Of a DNA stretch of 46,917 nucleotides, positions 21,332 through 33,876 are shown one piece after another. The position numbers were made by a program, and so were the translations under genes. Under the pieces are notes generated by a model. That model made no database searches. It was not told the DNA's origin and saw nothing but the letters and a program-made list of their open reading frames with translations. The stretch is from Acidimicrobiaceae bacterium (lineage in GTDB: Bacteria > Actinomycetota > Acidimicrobiia > Acidimicrobiales > Aldehydirespiratoraceae), in assembly GCA_026706815.1 (NCBI GenBank), contig JAPOYA010000042.1, positions 63,733 through 110,649 of the forward strand, written 5' to 3'. How positions within the stretch are numbered: the stretch's first letter is position 1; each line of letters starts with the position of its first letter.

Positions 21332-21592
21332 ATGAAATCCGACATCCATCCCGAGTACCGCCCCGTCGTATTCCAGGACACTTCGGCTGGCACGTCGTTT
21401 CTCACGCGGTCCACGATCGAGGCGAAAGAGTCGATCGTGTGGGAGGACGGCAACGAGTACCCCCTCGCGAAGGTGGAGATCTCCAGCGAGAGCCATCCCT
21501 TCTATACGGGTCAGATGAAGATAGTGGATACGGCAGGTCGTGTGGAGCGCTTCGAAAAGCGTTACGGAAGACGCAAGAAGCTCGACTCCTGA
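21332..21592 (+). CDS. rpmE2: 50S ribosomal protein L31, type B
   Basis: An 86-aa ribosomal large-subunit protein. [18 protein letters not shown] and the C-terminal [11 protein letters not shown] are typical. It lacks the zinc-binding cysteines of the type A form, which makes it the zinc-independent type B paralogue normally favoured under zinc limitation. Its position directly after rho is where many actinobacteria carry rpmE. A zinc-uptake-regulator (Zur) operator was not recognised upstream. Confidence 0.92.
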   Translation: MKSDIHPEYRPVVFQDTSAGTSFLTRSTIEAKESIVWEDGNEYPLAKVEISSESHPFYTGQMKIVDTAGRVERFEKRYGRRKKLDS

Positions 21593-21594
21593 GG

Positions 21595-21623
21595 TTGGCG
21601 CTGTCGTGACATGCCAATAGGTT
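21595..21623 (+). promoter_or_regulatory. Probable atp operon promoter
   Basis: TTGGCG (21595-21600), a 17-bp spacer and TAGGTT (21618-21623), starting just after the L31 stop. The predicted leader to the first operon GTG is about 47 bases and includes an AGAGG ribosome binding site at 21664-21668. Confidence 0.55.
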
Positions 21624-21676
21624 GTGCATCAATTCACGAGCGGGCGCCGTCGGCCCAATTAAAAGAGGTTCTTACC

Positions 21677-21940
21677 GTGGACGAACGGGAGCAACGCGAG
21701 ATGCGAAAGGGCGCGGGCGATGCCTTTGCGGCAGCCTTCGAACTGATTGCCACGCCTGCCTTGTTCGGCCTTCTCGGCTGGCTCGTCGACTCCCGCCTCG
21801 GTTTGTTCCCCGTGTTCACGCTGGTTCTCGCCGGCGTCGTGCTCGCCTACGAGACACAGAAGTTGTGCGCGTCCTACCGCCGGTCGCTCGACGAGGCCCT
21901 GCAACAGCGCCGCGCCGCCTATGGGCGGGATCCGGCATGA
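21677..21940 (+). CDS. AtpZ/AtpI-like small membrane protein
   Basis: 87 aa with two membrane helices (about residues 18-37 and 42-58) between charged ends. This layout fits the AtpZ-like (F1Fo-associated, DUF-type) proteins at the head of atp operons, which help assemble the c-ring or move Mg/Ca ions. GTG 21677 was chosen for its AGAGG ribosome binding site and charged MDEREQREMRKGAGDA N-terminus. It overlaps the next gene as ATGA. Confidence 0.7.
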   Translation: MDEREQREMRKGAGDAFAAAFELIATPALFGLLGWLVDSRLGLFPVFTLVLAGVVLAYETQKLCASYRRSLDEALQQRRAAYGRDPA

Positions 21941-22454
21941 GCGCATTCAGCATGAGCACACCGACGAAAGATCGCATGACCCCGTTCGGTGCGGAGGTCT
22001 CCGCCAGTGCCCCTGAGCGCGAGATTGCCCGCGACCTCGCGCTGCGCACGCTGCTGATCGCCCCGGTGATGCTTGTGATCGGCGCGACCTTCTGGGGGTG
22101 GGCAGGACTTTGGTCGTCTGGCTATGGCCTGGCCATCGTGGCAGTCAACTTCCTAGTCGGCGCCGCCATCATCACCTGGTCCGCCAAGATCAGCCCGGCC
22201 GTGATGTTCGGCGCGGTGATGCTCGGATTCATCGCCCGCCTCGGCATCATCACCGCCGCGGTGTTGCCGATTCGCAACAGCGAGTGGTTCGAGGTGGCGC
22301 CGTTCGCCATCAGCCTGTTGGTTGCCCACATCGGGCTGCTGGCTTGGGAGACCCGCCACGTTGCGGCATCGCTGGCCTTCCCGGGCCTGAAACCGGGCGC
22401 GGCCGTTCTGTCGTCTCGCGACCGTTCAATCGATTCAACCGCGGAGCGCTCAGC

Positions 22455-22458
<4 letters not shown>
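21937..22458 (+). CDS. atpI: ATP synthase subunit I-like protein
   Basis: 173 aa with four predicted membrane helices between residues about 38 and 145, a short polar N-terminus and a polar tail. It is a candidate AtpI-type chaperone of c-ring assembly, identified mainly by topology and by its position between the AtpZ-like gene and atpB. The ATG at 21937 overlaps the upstream stop, and its own stop overlaps atpB as ATGA. Confidence 0.7.
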
Positions 22459-23581
<1,123 letters not shown>

Positions 23582-23622
23582 TCGCGGTGGGCGACCGCAG
23601 CACCCCAAGCAAAGGTTCAACT

Positions 23623-24348
23623 ATGACAGCAACTATTCGGCGTGCGGCCGGAGCATTCGGACTCATCGGAGTCCTCCTTGCGTTCGGCGCGGTTCCCGCT
23701 TCGGCAGTTGGTGAGACCATCGGCACCTGCATGTTCGACGAACTCCTTGAGGTCGAGGAAGAGTTCGGCAAGCTCAAGGAGTTGAAGAAACCCGAACACA
23801 AGGAAGACCTCCTCGCTTTGGAGGAGGACTGGGAGAAATGCGTAGAAGCCCCCAGTCCGATCCTTCCCGAGCCCGATGAGATCATCTGGGGCGGCGCCGC
23901 CTTCCTGATCCTCTTCGGTTTCATGTGGTGGAAGGGTTTTCCCGCCGTGCAGCGGGCTATGCAGGCCCGGTCTGAGAAGATCGCGGCCGACCTCGACGCC
24001 GCTGAGCAGGCCAAGACGGAAGCTGCTTCGGTTCTTGCCGACCACGAAGCGCGACTCGCGGGGGCCAAGGCAGAGGCCGCCCAGATCGTTGAGGACGCTC
24101 GTGCGCAAGCTGATCTGGTGGCAGAGGAGATCCAGGCTCGCGCCAACGAAGAGGTTGCGCAGATGCGCGCCCGGGCCGCAGCGGACATCGAGTCGGCTCG
24201 TTCGCAGGCCGTCTCAGACCTGCGAGGCGTGGTAGCCGACATCGCGGTCGGCGCCGCTGAGAGGGTCATCAAATCCAACCTCGACGTCGACACGCAGCGT
24301 GCTCTCGTGGATGCCTACATCGACGAGGTGGCCGACGGCAATGCCTGA
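23623..24348 (+). CDS. atpF: ATP synthase Fo subunit b with a signal-peptide-like N-terminus
   Basis: A 241-aa peripheral-stalk subunit. The C-terminal part is the usual membrane anchor (about residues 87-105, GGAAFLILFGFMWW) plus a long alanine- and glutamate-rich coiled coil ending in the delta-binding region. Unusually, a signal-peptide-like sequence (residues 1-28, ending AVPASA) and an extra acidic domain of about 58 residues with two cysteines (C36, C73) precede the anchor. That domain would lie outside the membrane. Typical b subunits are 150-185 aa and start with the anchor. The ATG at 23623 is the first after atpE that gives this leader. atpH overlaps the 3' end by eight bases. Confidence 0.92.
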   Translation: MTATIRRAAGAFGLIGVLLAFGAVPASAVGETIGTCMFDELLEVEEEFGKLKELKKPEHKEDLLALEEDWEKCVEAPSPILPEPDEIIWGGAAFLILFGFMWWKGFPAVQRAMQARSEKIAADLDAAEQAKTEAASVLADHEARLAGAKAEAAQIVEDARAQADLVAEEIQARANEEVAQMRARAAADIESARSQAVSDLRGVVADIAVGAAERVIKSNLDVDTQRALVDAYIDEVADGNA

Positions 24349-24871
24349 CGAACGGCTTGACGGTTATGCCGAGGCGCTCTTGGCGGTTGCCGCCGCTGAG
24401 GGTCGGTCGACGGTGATTGAGGACGAGCTGTTCCGCGTCGGTGAAGCGTTGCGTCAGAACGACGAGCTGTTGGCAGCGCTGTCGGACAGCCGGCTGCCGA
24501 TCGAGAAGCGTCAGGGAGTCGTCGAGGACCTGCTCGGCGAGAAGGCGTCCGCTGTCACCACGGCGCTCGTGTCGATGGTGGTCGGCACAGGGCATGGCGG
24601 CCGTCTGCCCGAGATCGTCGACGCCATGGCCGCTCGTGGAGCAGCCGACCGGGACCGCGTTCTGGCCAAGGTCAGGTCCGCCATTGAACTCACGGAAGAC
24701 CAGAAGACCAGACTGGCTCAAGCCATCAAGTCTTCCACCGGCGCTGATGTCGAGATCCGCGTGATCATCGACGAAAGCGTGCTCGGCGGTCTCGTCACCG
24801 AGATCGGCGACGACGTCATCGACGGCAGCGTGCGGCGCCGACAGTCGCAGCTTCGCGAGAACTTCGGTTAA
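24341..24871 (+). CDS. atpH: ATP synthase F1 subunit delta
   Basis: The 176-aa delta (OSCP) subunit links the b stalk to the top of the alpha/beta hexamer. DGYAEALLAVAAAEG at the N-terminus and the C-terminal DESVLGGLVTEIGDDVIDGSVRRR are family signatures. The start overlaps atpF by eight bases. Confidence 0.93.
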   Translation: MPDERLDGYAEALLAVAAAEGRSTVIEDELFRVGEALRQNDELLAALSDSRLPIEKRQGVVEDLLGEKASAVTTALVSMVVGTGHGGRLPEIVDAMAARGAADRDRVLAKVRSAIELTEDQKTRLAQAIKSSTGADVEIRVIIDESVLGGLVTEIGDDVIDGSVRRRQSQLRENFG

Positions 24872-24922
24872 TCAACCCAGAGCTTTGTCAACACAGAAGA
24901 AACACAGAAGAAAAGACAGGAA

Positions 24923-26563
24923 ATGTCAGATCTCACGGTCAACTCCGCCCTAACCATCAACACCGATGACATTGCCGCCGCGATCCGCGGCAACCTCGAT
25001 GATTTCACGCCGAGCCTGGAGCAGACCACGGTTGGTCGGGTGCTGGAGGTGGGCGACGGCATCGCCCGGGTGTCGGGCCTCCCCGGTGCAGCCGTCAACG
25101 AGATGCTGCGCTTTGAGAACGGACTTGTGGGTCTGGCCCTCAACCTCGATGAGGAGTCCATCGGCGCGGTTGTGCTCGGTGACGTGGAGGGCATCGTCGA
25201 GGGCCAAGCGGTGGTGGCCACCGGCGACATCCTCTCGGTTCCCGTCGGAGACGGCCTGCTCGGACGGGTGGTCAATCCGCTCGGTGAGCCGATCGACGGA
25301 CAGGGTCCGCTCAGCAACGTCGAGCCCCGGCGCATGGAGATCCAGGCGCCCGGCATCACCGGCCGCAAGCCGGTGCACGAGCCGATGCAGACCGGCATCA
25401 AGTCGATCGATTCCCTGATCCCGATCGGCCGCGGGCAACGCGAGTTGATCATCGGCGACCGCAAGACGGGCAAGACCACCGTTGCCCTCGACACGATCCT
25501 CAACCAGAAGGGCCAGGGCGTCAAGTGCATCTACGTGGCGATCGGGCAGAAAGCGTCGACGGTCGCCCAGTCGGTGGCGACGCTCGAAGAACTCGGGGCG
25601 ATGGAGTACACGGTGGTGGTCAACGCCCCGGCCTCTGATCCAGCACCGTTCAAGTTCCTTGCGCCCTACGGCGGGTGTGCCATCGGCCAGCACTGGATGG
25701 AGAACGGCGAGCACGCGCTGATCGTCTACGACGATCTGTCCAAACAAGCCGAGGCATACCGTCAGGTGTCGCTGCTGCTGCGTCGTCCTCCCGGGCGTGA
25801 AGCGTTCCCCGGCGATGTGTTCTATCTGCACAGCCGCCTGCTGGAGCGTGCGGCCAAGCTCTCTGACGAGCGAGGCGCCGGCTCGCTGACCGCGCTGCCG
25901 ATCATCGAGACCAAGGCCGGTGACGTGTCGGCGTTCATCCCCACCAACGTGATCTCGATCACCGACGGCCAGATCTTCTTGCAGGACGACCTGTTCAAGT
26001 CCGGTATCCGCCCCGCCGTCGATGTGGGCATCTCGGTGTCCCGTGTCGGTTCGGCAGCTCAGATCTCGGCGATGAAGGCCGCTACGGGCACGCTGAAAGG
26101 CGACCTGCAGCAGTTCCGAGAACTTGAGGCCTTCGCCGCTTTCGGCTCGGACCTAGATGCGGTTTCGTCTGCTCAGCTCGAGCGCGGCTACCGCCTGACA
26201 GAGTTGCTCAAACAGGGCGTCAACTCGCCTTATCCGGTAGATGAGCAGGCTGTGTCGATCTACGCGGGCACCCGCGGCTACCTCGACTCCTTGGAGATCA
26301 CCGATGTGACGCGTTTCGAGTCGGAACTGCTCGATTGGTTCCGGACCCGTCATCGCGAGGTGATGGCGAAGATTCGCGACGAAGGCCTGATCGACGATGA
26401 GGAGGCGTTCGAGGCTGCCATCGCTGCCTTCGCCGATCAGTTCGTCGGTTCCGCGGTCGACGCCGCTGAGCCTGAAGCTCAAGCCCAGGGCGAAGCGCAA
26501 ATGGACTTGGTCGACTCCGAGACCACATTGCCAGAAGAAGAGATAACCCGAGACGGGATCTGA
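24923..26563 (+). CDS. atpA: ATP synthase F1 subunit alpha
   Basis: A 546-aa non-catalytic nucleotide-binding subunit of F1. The P-loop [10 protein letters not shown] contains K184, and the C-terminal half has the [23 protein letters not shown] segment. The start has AGGA just upstream. A polar C-terminal tail of about 45 residues (acidic, ends TRDGI) extends beyond the usual end, as in several actinobacteria. Two copies of ACACAGAAGAA lie in the spacer before the gene. Confidence 0.96.
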   Translation: MSDLTVNSALTINTDDIAAAIRGNLDDFTPSLEQTTVGRVLEVGDGIARVSGLPGAAVNEMLRFENGLVGLALNLDEESIGAVVLGDVEGIVEGQAVVATGDILSVPVGDGLLGRVVNPLGEPIDGQGPLSNVEPRRMEIQAPGITGRKPVHEPMQTGIKSIDSLIPIGRGQRELIIGDRKTGKTTVALDTILNQKGQGVKCIYVAIGQKASTVAQSVATLEELGAMEYTVVVNAPASDPAPFKFLAPYGGCAIGQHWMENGEHALIVYDDLSKQAEAYRQVSLLLRRPPGREAFPGDVFYLHSRLLERAAKLSDERGAGSLTALPIIETKAGDVSAFIPTNVISITDGQIFLQDDLFKSGIRPAVDVGISVSRVGSAAQISAMKAATGTLKGDLQQFRELEAFAAFGSDLDAVSSAQLERGYRLTELLKQGVNSPYPVDEQAVSIYAGTRGYLDSLEITDVTRFESELLDWFRTRHREVMAKIRDEGLIDDEEAFEAAIAAFADQFVGSAVDAAEPEAQAQGEAQMDLVDSETTLPEEEITRDGI

Positions 26564-26566
26564 GCA

Positions 26567-29048
<2,482 letters not shown>

Positions 29049-29065
29049 GGCTGAGGGCCGATCCG

Positions 29066-29458
29066 ATGTTCAACGTCGAAGTCGTCAGTCCCGAGGCGGT
29101 CTCCTACACGGGCGAGGCCGACATGGTCATCGCGCGCACGGTCGAGGGTGGCGATATCGCTTTCCAGCCAGGTCATGTGCCGTTCATCGGCAGCTTGGCG
29201 GTCTGGTCTGTGGAGGTCGTCAAACCCGACGGTTCGCGTGACGTCTTCGCGGTGCACCGGGGCTTTGTCCAGGTACACGGGAATCAGGTCACCATCCTGT
29301 CCGACGTGTCAGAAGCGGCATCCGACATCGACGTGGCCCGCGCCCAGACCGCTCTCGACAACGCCGAGGCGGCACTCGCGTCCGATGCCGTCGGTTCCGA
29401 GGCCGAAGCCGCCAAAGCCCGCGCCGAACTCCGCCTCTCTGTCAGCAACCTGGCATAG
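29066..29458 (+). CDS. atpC: ATP synthase F1 subunit epsilon
   Basis: A 130-aa subunit with the N-terminal beta-sandwich (MFNVEVVSPEAVSYTGEADMV, GDIAFQPGHVPFIG) and a C-terminal alanine- and glutamate-rich helical hairpin that regulates rotation. The start follows atpD by 17 bases with GAGGG upstream. It is the last gene of the operon. Confidence 0.94.
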   Translation: MFNVEVVSPEAVSYTGEADMVIARTVEGGDIAFQPGHVPFIGSLAVWSVEVVKPDGSRDVFAVHRGFVQVHGNQVTILSDVSEAASDIDVARAQTALDNAEAALASDAVGSEAEAAKARAELRLSVSNLA

Positions 29459-29521
29459 ACGGAATTTGGTGGCCGGAGTTCCAAGAGCCCGCATGAAAGC
29501 GAGAGTTGGCCAACACTAACG

Positions 29522-29540
29522 CAGCGCTAGGACAGCGCTG
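29522..29540 (+). terminator. Hairpin downstream of atpC
   Basis: CAGCGCT, loop AGGAC, AGCGCTG form a 7-bp G+C-rich stem 63 bases after the atpC stop. No T-run follows, as is common in high-G+C actinobacteria. Confidence 0.4.
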
Positions 29541-29585
29541 GGTGACCGTCGCGGTGTTGTCGTTGCTGCCGCTCGTCTAAGGGTT

Positions 29586-29605
29586 CAAGGGGCTACAAAG
29601 CCTTG
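29586..29605. terminator. Hairpin between convergent atpC and glpX
   Basis: CAAGG and CCTTG pair around an inner CT/AG pair and the loop ACAA, with two unpaired G on the left arm. It lies nine bases beyond the glpX stop and could end transcription from both sides. Confidence 0.4.
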
Positions 29606-29613
29606 ACAGGGCG

Positions 29614-30606
29614 CTACCCGTAGTCGACGGCTGAGAATTCGGCCAGTTTGTTGAGCTTGTGGTGCGCCTCGATTTTGCGGACCGTGCCCGAGCGGGAGCG
29701 CATGACCAGTGATTCTGTGTGGCATCCGCTGCTGTCGAAGCGCACGCCCTTGAGCAGGGCGCCGTCGGTGATCCCGGTGGCTGCGAAGAAACAGTTGTCG
29801 CTCTGTATCAGGTCGTCGGCGGTCAGCACACGGGTCACATCGTAACCGGTTTCGCCGGCGATCTTTCGTTCGCGCTCGTTGCGGGGCCAGAGCCGCCCCA
29901 GTTGCTCTCCCCCCATGCATTTGAGGGCCGCGGCGGCGATCACGCCCTCGGGAGTTCCGCCTATGCCGATCAGGATGTCGGCGCCGGAGTCGGGCCAGGC
30001 GGTCGCTATCGCACCGGCGACGTCGCCGTCGGGGATCAGGCGTATCCGCGCGCCGGCGGCCCGCACCTCGCTGATCATTTCGGCGTGACGGTCTCTGTCG
30101 AGAATGACCACGGTCAGGTCCCGCACCGATTCCCCTTTGGCCTCGGCCACCGCAGACAGGTTCTCGGCAATCGACTTGTCCATGCTGATGGCCCCGGCGG
30201 CTTCCGGTCCGACGGCGATCTTCTCCATGTAGAAGCAGGGGCCGGGATCGAACATTGTCCCCCTGGGGGCCACGGCGATCACCGCGATGGCGTTGGGCCG
30301 TCCCAGCGAGGCGAGGGTTGTGCCGTCGATCGGGTCCACAGCGATGTCTGTGAGCGGCGGTGAGCCGTCGCCGATGGCTTCGCCGTTGTAGAGCATCGGG
30401 GCCTCATCCTTCTCGCCCTCGCCGATGACCACTATCCCGTCCATCTGCACCGAGCTGAGCACCGCCCGCATGGCGTCCACCGCGGCGCCGTCGGCGCCCT
30501 CTTTGTCGCCTCGGCCCATCCAGCGGGATGCTGCCATGGCTGCGGCCTCGGTGACCCGTACCAGCGGCAGTGCGAGGTTTCTGTCCGGCGCTGCTTGTGT
30601 GCTCAT
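29614..30606 (-). CDS. glpX: Class II fructose-1,6-bisphosphatase
   Basis: A 330-aa metal-dependent phosphatase that converts fructose-1,6-bisphosphate to fructose-6-phosphate in gluconeogenesis. Metal-site motifs [13 protein letters not shown] and DPIDGTT are present, as is [20 protein letters not shown]. The length is typical. On the minus strand a TACCGT hexamer precedes the ATG by seven bases and no ribosome binding site is visible. It is convergent with atpC and divergent from the next gene. Confidence 0.95.
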   Translation of the reverse strand: MSTQAAPDRNLALPLVRVTEAAAMAASRWMGRGDKEGADGAAVDAMRAVLSSVQMDGIVVIGEGEKDEAPMLYNGEAIGDGSPPLTDIAVDPIDGTTLASLGRPNAIAVIAVAPRGTMFDPGPCFYMEKIAVGPEAAGAISMDKSIAENLSAVAEAKGESVRDLTVVILDRDRHAEMISEVRAAGARIRLIPDGDVAGAIATAWPDSGADILIGIGGTPEGVIAAAALKCMGGEQLGRLWPRNERERKIAGETGYDVTRVLTADDLIQSDNCFFAATGITDGALLKGVRFDSSGCHTESLVMRSRSGTVRKIEAHHKLNKLAEFSAVDYG

Positions 30607-30664
30607 ACGCCCGACGGTAGCAGTTTCGCCTCCGCCGTCTCGCTATAGCGCGACTCGTGGCAAC

Positions 30665-31468
30665 ATGTCGGGCGTGGCCTTCCGATTCCTTTCCAGACAA
30701 CAGGACCGACAAGACGACGACGCAGTGGACGGCGACCCCGCTGAGTCACCCGAAGATGCCGTCGATGACGGTTCGCTGGAGGACGACGAAGAGGGGGAAT
30801 GGCTGGCGATCGAGCTTCACGAATGGGCTTCCGAGACCCGTTCGATGTTGGCCCAGTTGCTGTTGGCCGACGGAGTGGTTCATTCCTGGCAGGGGACGAC
30901 CTTGCTCGCTCATGAGTCGCTCGAGGCCGAAGTCGATGCGTTGATCGAGGAAGTTGAGAAGGCGGAGGCGCGCGAACTCGACCCCGAACGACCGCAGTTG
31001 GCCTTCGAGATGGACGGGTGGTCCCCCAGCCTCCAGGCGCGACTGTCGGAGCGTCTTGGCTCTGCGGGCGTGCCCCACGAATTCGATTCCGACGGTGACC
31101 TGGTATGCCACGAGGACGACGAGGAGCATGTCGAGTTGCTGATTGAGGATCTGCTCGCGCGAACGGCCGATTCCGGGCTGGAGGAATTGGACGGCCTTGA
31201 AGCCAACGATCTGCTGAGCGCCCTGTTCGAGGCGACCGACCGCCTGCGCCGCGATGTTCACGACTCCAAAGGCGTGCTCGGCGCGGTCACCCATGGTCGG
31301 CGTCTGGCCTCGAGCGCCACTCCGTTCGGGTTTTCGGCAACGGCTTGGAGTTCCCTGCGTGAAGCTGCTGGTCGACTGGTAGACCTGATCGAGTCGGAGG
31401 ATTCTTCAGATGTCGAGATCTCAGATCTTGCGATCCGGTTGCGCGACACTCTGCAGCGGTTGGTTTAG
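30665..31468 (+). CDS. Acidic protein with an internal repeat, unknown function
   Basis: 267 aa from the ATG at 30665; the open frame extends upstream but that part overlaps glpX antisense and is unlikely. A basic start (FRFLSRQQDRQ) is followed by an acidic linker. Two similar segments then follow: LLLADGVVHSWQGTTLLAHE plus a helix (about residues 64-98), and RLGSAGVPHEFDSDGDLVCH plus a helix (about 130-165). Each pairs a short strand region with an acidic helix. The C-terminal 90 residues are helical. There is no membrane segment or catalytic signature. TATAGC at 30644-30649 may be its -10 element. Confidence 0.7.
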   Translation: MSGVAFRFLSRQQDRQDDDAVDGDPAESPEDAVDDGSLEDDEEGEWLAIELHEWASETRSMLAQLLLADGVVHSWQGTTLLAHESLEAEVDALIEEVEKAEARELDPERPQLAFEMDGWSPSLQARLSERLGSAGVPHEFDSDGDLVCHEDDEEHVELLIEDLLARTADSGLEELDGLEANDLLSALFEATDRLRRDVHDSKGVLGAVTHGRRLASSATPFGFSATAWSSLREAAGRLVDLIESEDSSDVEISDLAIRLRDTLQRLV

Positions 31469-31489
31469 GGGAGGGTCAGGTTGTGACTG

Positions 31490-32221
31490 ATGTTGTTGGC
31501 TGAACTGGAAGTGTGCCATTCCCGGCCTATCGCGCCGACCCGTCGGGTTGCGCTGGGTCGCACGTTTCTGCCCTGTGATCCGGAGCCGGGGTTCGGCGGC
31601 CTGCTGCTCGGCTGTGTCGCGGCCCGTTTCGCCCAGGACATGGACCCCGACGACATCGCTGAATTGCTGACGTTGGCTCTCGACTTAGACGCCGGCTGTC
31701 GGATTCCCCAACCGCGTTTGCGGCACCGTTTCCAGGCTGATCGGGTCGGTTTGGCCCGCAGTTCGCATCGGCTGTACCGGGTCGACGGCAGCGAGGGTGA
31801 GCTGAGGCTGAGTTTCACTGCCGACAAGGGTGCGCCGTCCCAGCATGTTCTGGGCGCCGTCTATGCGGCCGGGGGGCTGCCTCCGCCTCTCAGAGCCGGC
31901 GTGTTCGCGGCGATTCGTCGGGCTTTGGCATGGCGTGGTGAGATCAACAGCGGGTTCTTGGCATATTTGGCCGGTGGGGCTTCGTCGACGTTGTTGAGGT
32001 CTGCGGCACAGCAGGGCGCTATGGGCGACAATGTCGGCTGGGCGAGGCGTGTGCTCGGCCTTTCCGCTGTCGCCGACCGGCTCGACAAGGGCCGGATCCA
32101 ACAGGGTTACCGGGATGCTCTGTTGACTGTGCATCCGGACCACGGCGGTGAAGTCGACGGCGCCGCTGAGCGCATCGCTGATATTGCTGAGGCGCGTCGA
32201 ATCCTGCTGGCCCAGAAATGA
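31490..32221 (+). CDS. J-domain (DnaJ-like) protein
   Basis: A 243-aa protein with a C-terminal J domain of about 55 residues: ARRVLGLSA, then YRDALLTVHPDHGG with the HPD tripeptide at residues 215-217, then IADIAEARRILLAQ. The HPD motif activates the ATPase of an Hsp70 partner. The first 170 residues are of unknown type and have no Gly/Phe region or zinc finger, so this is a specialised J protein. It follows the previous gene by 21 bases and overlaps the next as ATGA. Confidence 0.75.
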   Translation: MLLAELEVCHSRPIAPTRRVALGRTFLPCDPEPGFGGLLLGCVAARFAQDMDPDDIAELLTLALDLDAGCRIPQPRLRHRFQADRVGLARSSHRLYRVDGSEGELRLSFTADKGAPSQHVLGAVYAAGGLPPPLRAGVFAAIRRALAWRGEINSGFLAYLAGGASSTLLRSAAQQGAMGDNVGWARRVLGLSAVADRLDKGRIQQGYRDALLTVHPDHGGEVDGAAERIADIAEARRILLAQK

Positions 32222-32781
32222 CGGCCCCCTCAGCGCTTCTGTTGACCCATGGTGCGGGCGGCGACTCGTCTCATCGGCTGTTGGTGGCATTGCAGGAGCA
32301 ACTGGACCTGCCGGTGTGGCGCATGGACTTCCCTTACCGCAAGCAGGGACGGAGGTTCCCGGATCGTGCTCCTTTGCTGATCGACGCTCTGCTGGCCGAG
32401 GTGGAGCTCGCGTCTGAAGAACTCCGTGTGGATCCCGAGGCCATGGCGTTCGGCGGACGGTCGATGGGGGGGAGGATCTGTTCAATGGCCATGGCACAGG
32501 GGATGCCTGCTTCTGGCTTGGTGGCGCTGAGCTACCCTCTGCATCCCGTTGGCAAGCCTGATCGGCTCCGCGTTGAACATTTTCCTGATCTGCGGGTTCC
32601 GACATTGTTTGTGAACGGCGACCGCGACCCTTTCGGCACGCCTGAGGAAGTAGCAGCGCACATCGGCGCGATCGCGGCGCCTGTCACGGTTCACTGGCTG
32701 GCGGGCGAGGGCCATAATCCCGAGCCGAAGCGCGATCCCGAGATCATCGCAGTCGTGGCTGAGTTCCTGGCTGCGCTCTGA
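32218..32781 (+). CDS. Alpha/beta hydrolase family protein
   Basis: A small 187-aa hydrolase. The nucleophile elbow is GGRSMGG with S82, the acid is in VNGDRDPFG, and the catalytic histidine is in GEGHNPEP. LLLTHGAGGDSSH forms the oxyanion region. The size and arrangement fit the dienelactone-hydrolase-like/KANL3-like group, whose substrates are unknown. It is translationally coupled to the J-domain gene. Confidence 0.8.
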   Translation: MTAPSALLLTHGAGGDSSHRLLVALQEQLDLPVWRMDFPYRKQGRRFPDRAPLLIDALLAEVELASEELRVDPEAMAFGGRSMGGRICSMAMAQGMPASGLVALSYPLHPVGKPDRLRVEHFPDLRVPTLFVNGDRDPFGTPEEVAAHIGAIAAPVTVHWLAGEGHNPEPKRDPEIIAVVAEFLAAL

Positions 32782-32798
32782 AGAGCGGGCGAGTCCTT

Positions 32799-32804
32799 TA
32801 GCCT
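32799..32804 (+). promoter_or_regulatory. -10 element of prfA, leaderless start
   Basis: TAGCCT ends eight bases before the prfA ATG, and the intervening CAATCTC has no Shine-Dalgarno sequence. No good -35 hexamer is visible. Confidence 0.4.
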
Positions 32805-32811
32805 CAATCTC

Positions 32812-33876
32812 ATGTGGGAACGCGTCGAGCGCCTCCAACAAGAGCTTCGCGACGTTGAGATCCGTCTTGGTGATCCAGCGGTGCAGTCGGACGCGTCCCA
32901 GCTCGCGGACCTCGGTCGCCGCTTCAAGCGACTGGAGGAGATCGTCGCTGCGGGTCTCCGCTGGCGTGCTGCGACCGAGGACTTGCAGGCCGCCAGTGAG
33001 ATGCTGCGGGACGCGCACGGCGCCGAACGCGAAGAGATGCGCGCTGAAGTCGCGGCACTCGAAGCGCTGGTGGCTGGAAGTCAGGAACAGCTCCGCTTGC
33101 TGATGCTGCCCCCCGACCCCAACGACGGGCGCAACGTCATCGTCGAGATCAGAGGGGCGGCCGGTGGTGATGAAGCGAATCTGTTCGCCCGAGACCTGCT
33201 CGTCATGTACGAGTCGTTCGCCAAGCGAATGAACTGGCGCATGGAACTGCTGAGTTCGTCTCCCACCGGGCTCGGGGGGCTCTCGGAGGTGACGGCGCTG
33301 CTTGCCGGTGACTCGGTGTGGACCCGGATGAAGCACGAGGCAGGCACGCACAGAGTGCAGCGGGTGCCGGTGACCGAGTCGCAGGGCAGAGTACACACAT
33401 CGTCGGCCACGGTGATGGTGTTGCCCGAACCTGAAGAGGTCGAGGTCGTGATTGACGACAACGACCTGCGCGTCGACACCTATCGGGCGTCTGGCCACGG
33501 TGGCCAGTCGGTCAACACCATGGATTCGGCGGTGCGGATCGTGCATGAACCGACGGGCTTGGTGGTCACCATGCAAGACGAGAAGAGCCAGCTCAAGAAC
33601 AAGAACAAGGCAATGCGGGTACTGCGCGCGCGTCTGGGACAGCTGGAACAGGAACGGGCCGACGCCGAGGCGTCCGATCTGCGCAGGGGACAGGTTTCGA
33701 TGGGAGACCGCTCAGAGAAGATCCGCACCTACAACTTCAAGGAGAACCGTCTGACCGATCATCGGATCGGGCTCACTGTCCACAAACTCGATCGGGTTCT
33801 GGCCGGAGAACTCGACGACATCAGCGACGCTCTGGTGGCCGAGGAGCGCCAACTCCAACTCCAGGACGATGGCTGA
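32812..33876 (+). CDS. prfA: Peptide chain release factor 1
   Basis: A 354-aa factor that releases nascent chains at UAG and UAA. The GGQ motif is at residues 230-232 (SGHGGQSVN), in a domain beginning HRVQRVPVTESQGRVHTS. The length is typical of RF1. Its coupled neighbour prmC encodes the enzyme that methylates the GGQ glutamine. Confidence 0.96.
   Translation: MWERVERLQQELRDVEIRLGDPAVQSDASQLADLGRRFKRLEEIVAAGLRWRAATEDLQAASEMLRDAHGAEREEMRAEVAALEALVAGSQEQLRLLMLPPDPNDGRNVIVEIRGAAGGDEANLFARDLLVMYESFAKRMNWRMELLSSSPTGLGGLSEVTALLAGDSVWTRMKHEAGTHRVQRVPVTESQGRVHTSSATVMVLPEPEEVEVVIDDNDLRVDTYRASGHGGQSVNTMDSAVRIVHEPTGLVVTMQDEKSQLKNKNKAMRVLRARLGQLEQERADAEASDLRRGQVSMGDRSEKIRTYNFKENRLTDHRIGLTVHKLDRVLAGELDDISDALVAEERQLQLQDDG

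Noticed and set aside
30425..30664. Upstream extension of the acidic protein gene
   Set aside because: The extension is antisense to glpX and crosses its promoter region; the ATG at 30665 is more plausible.
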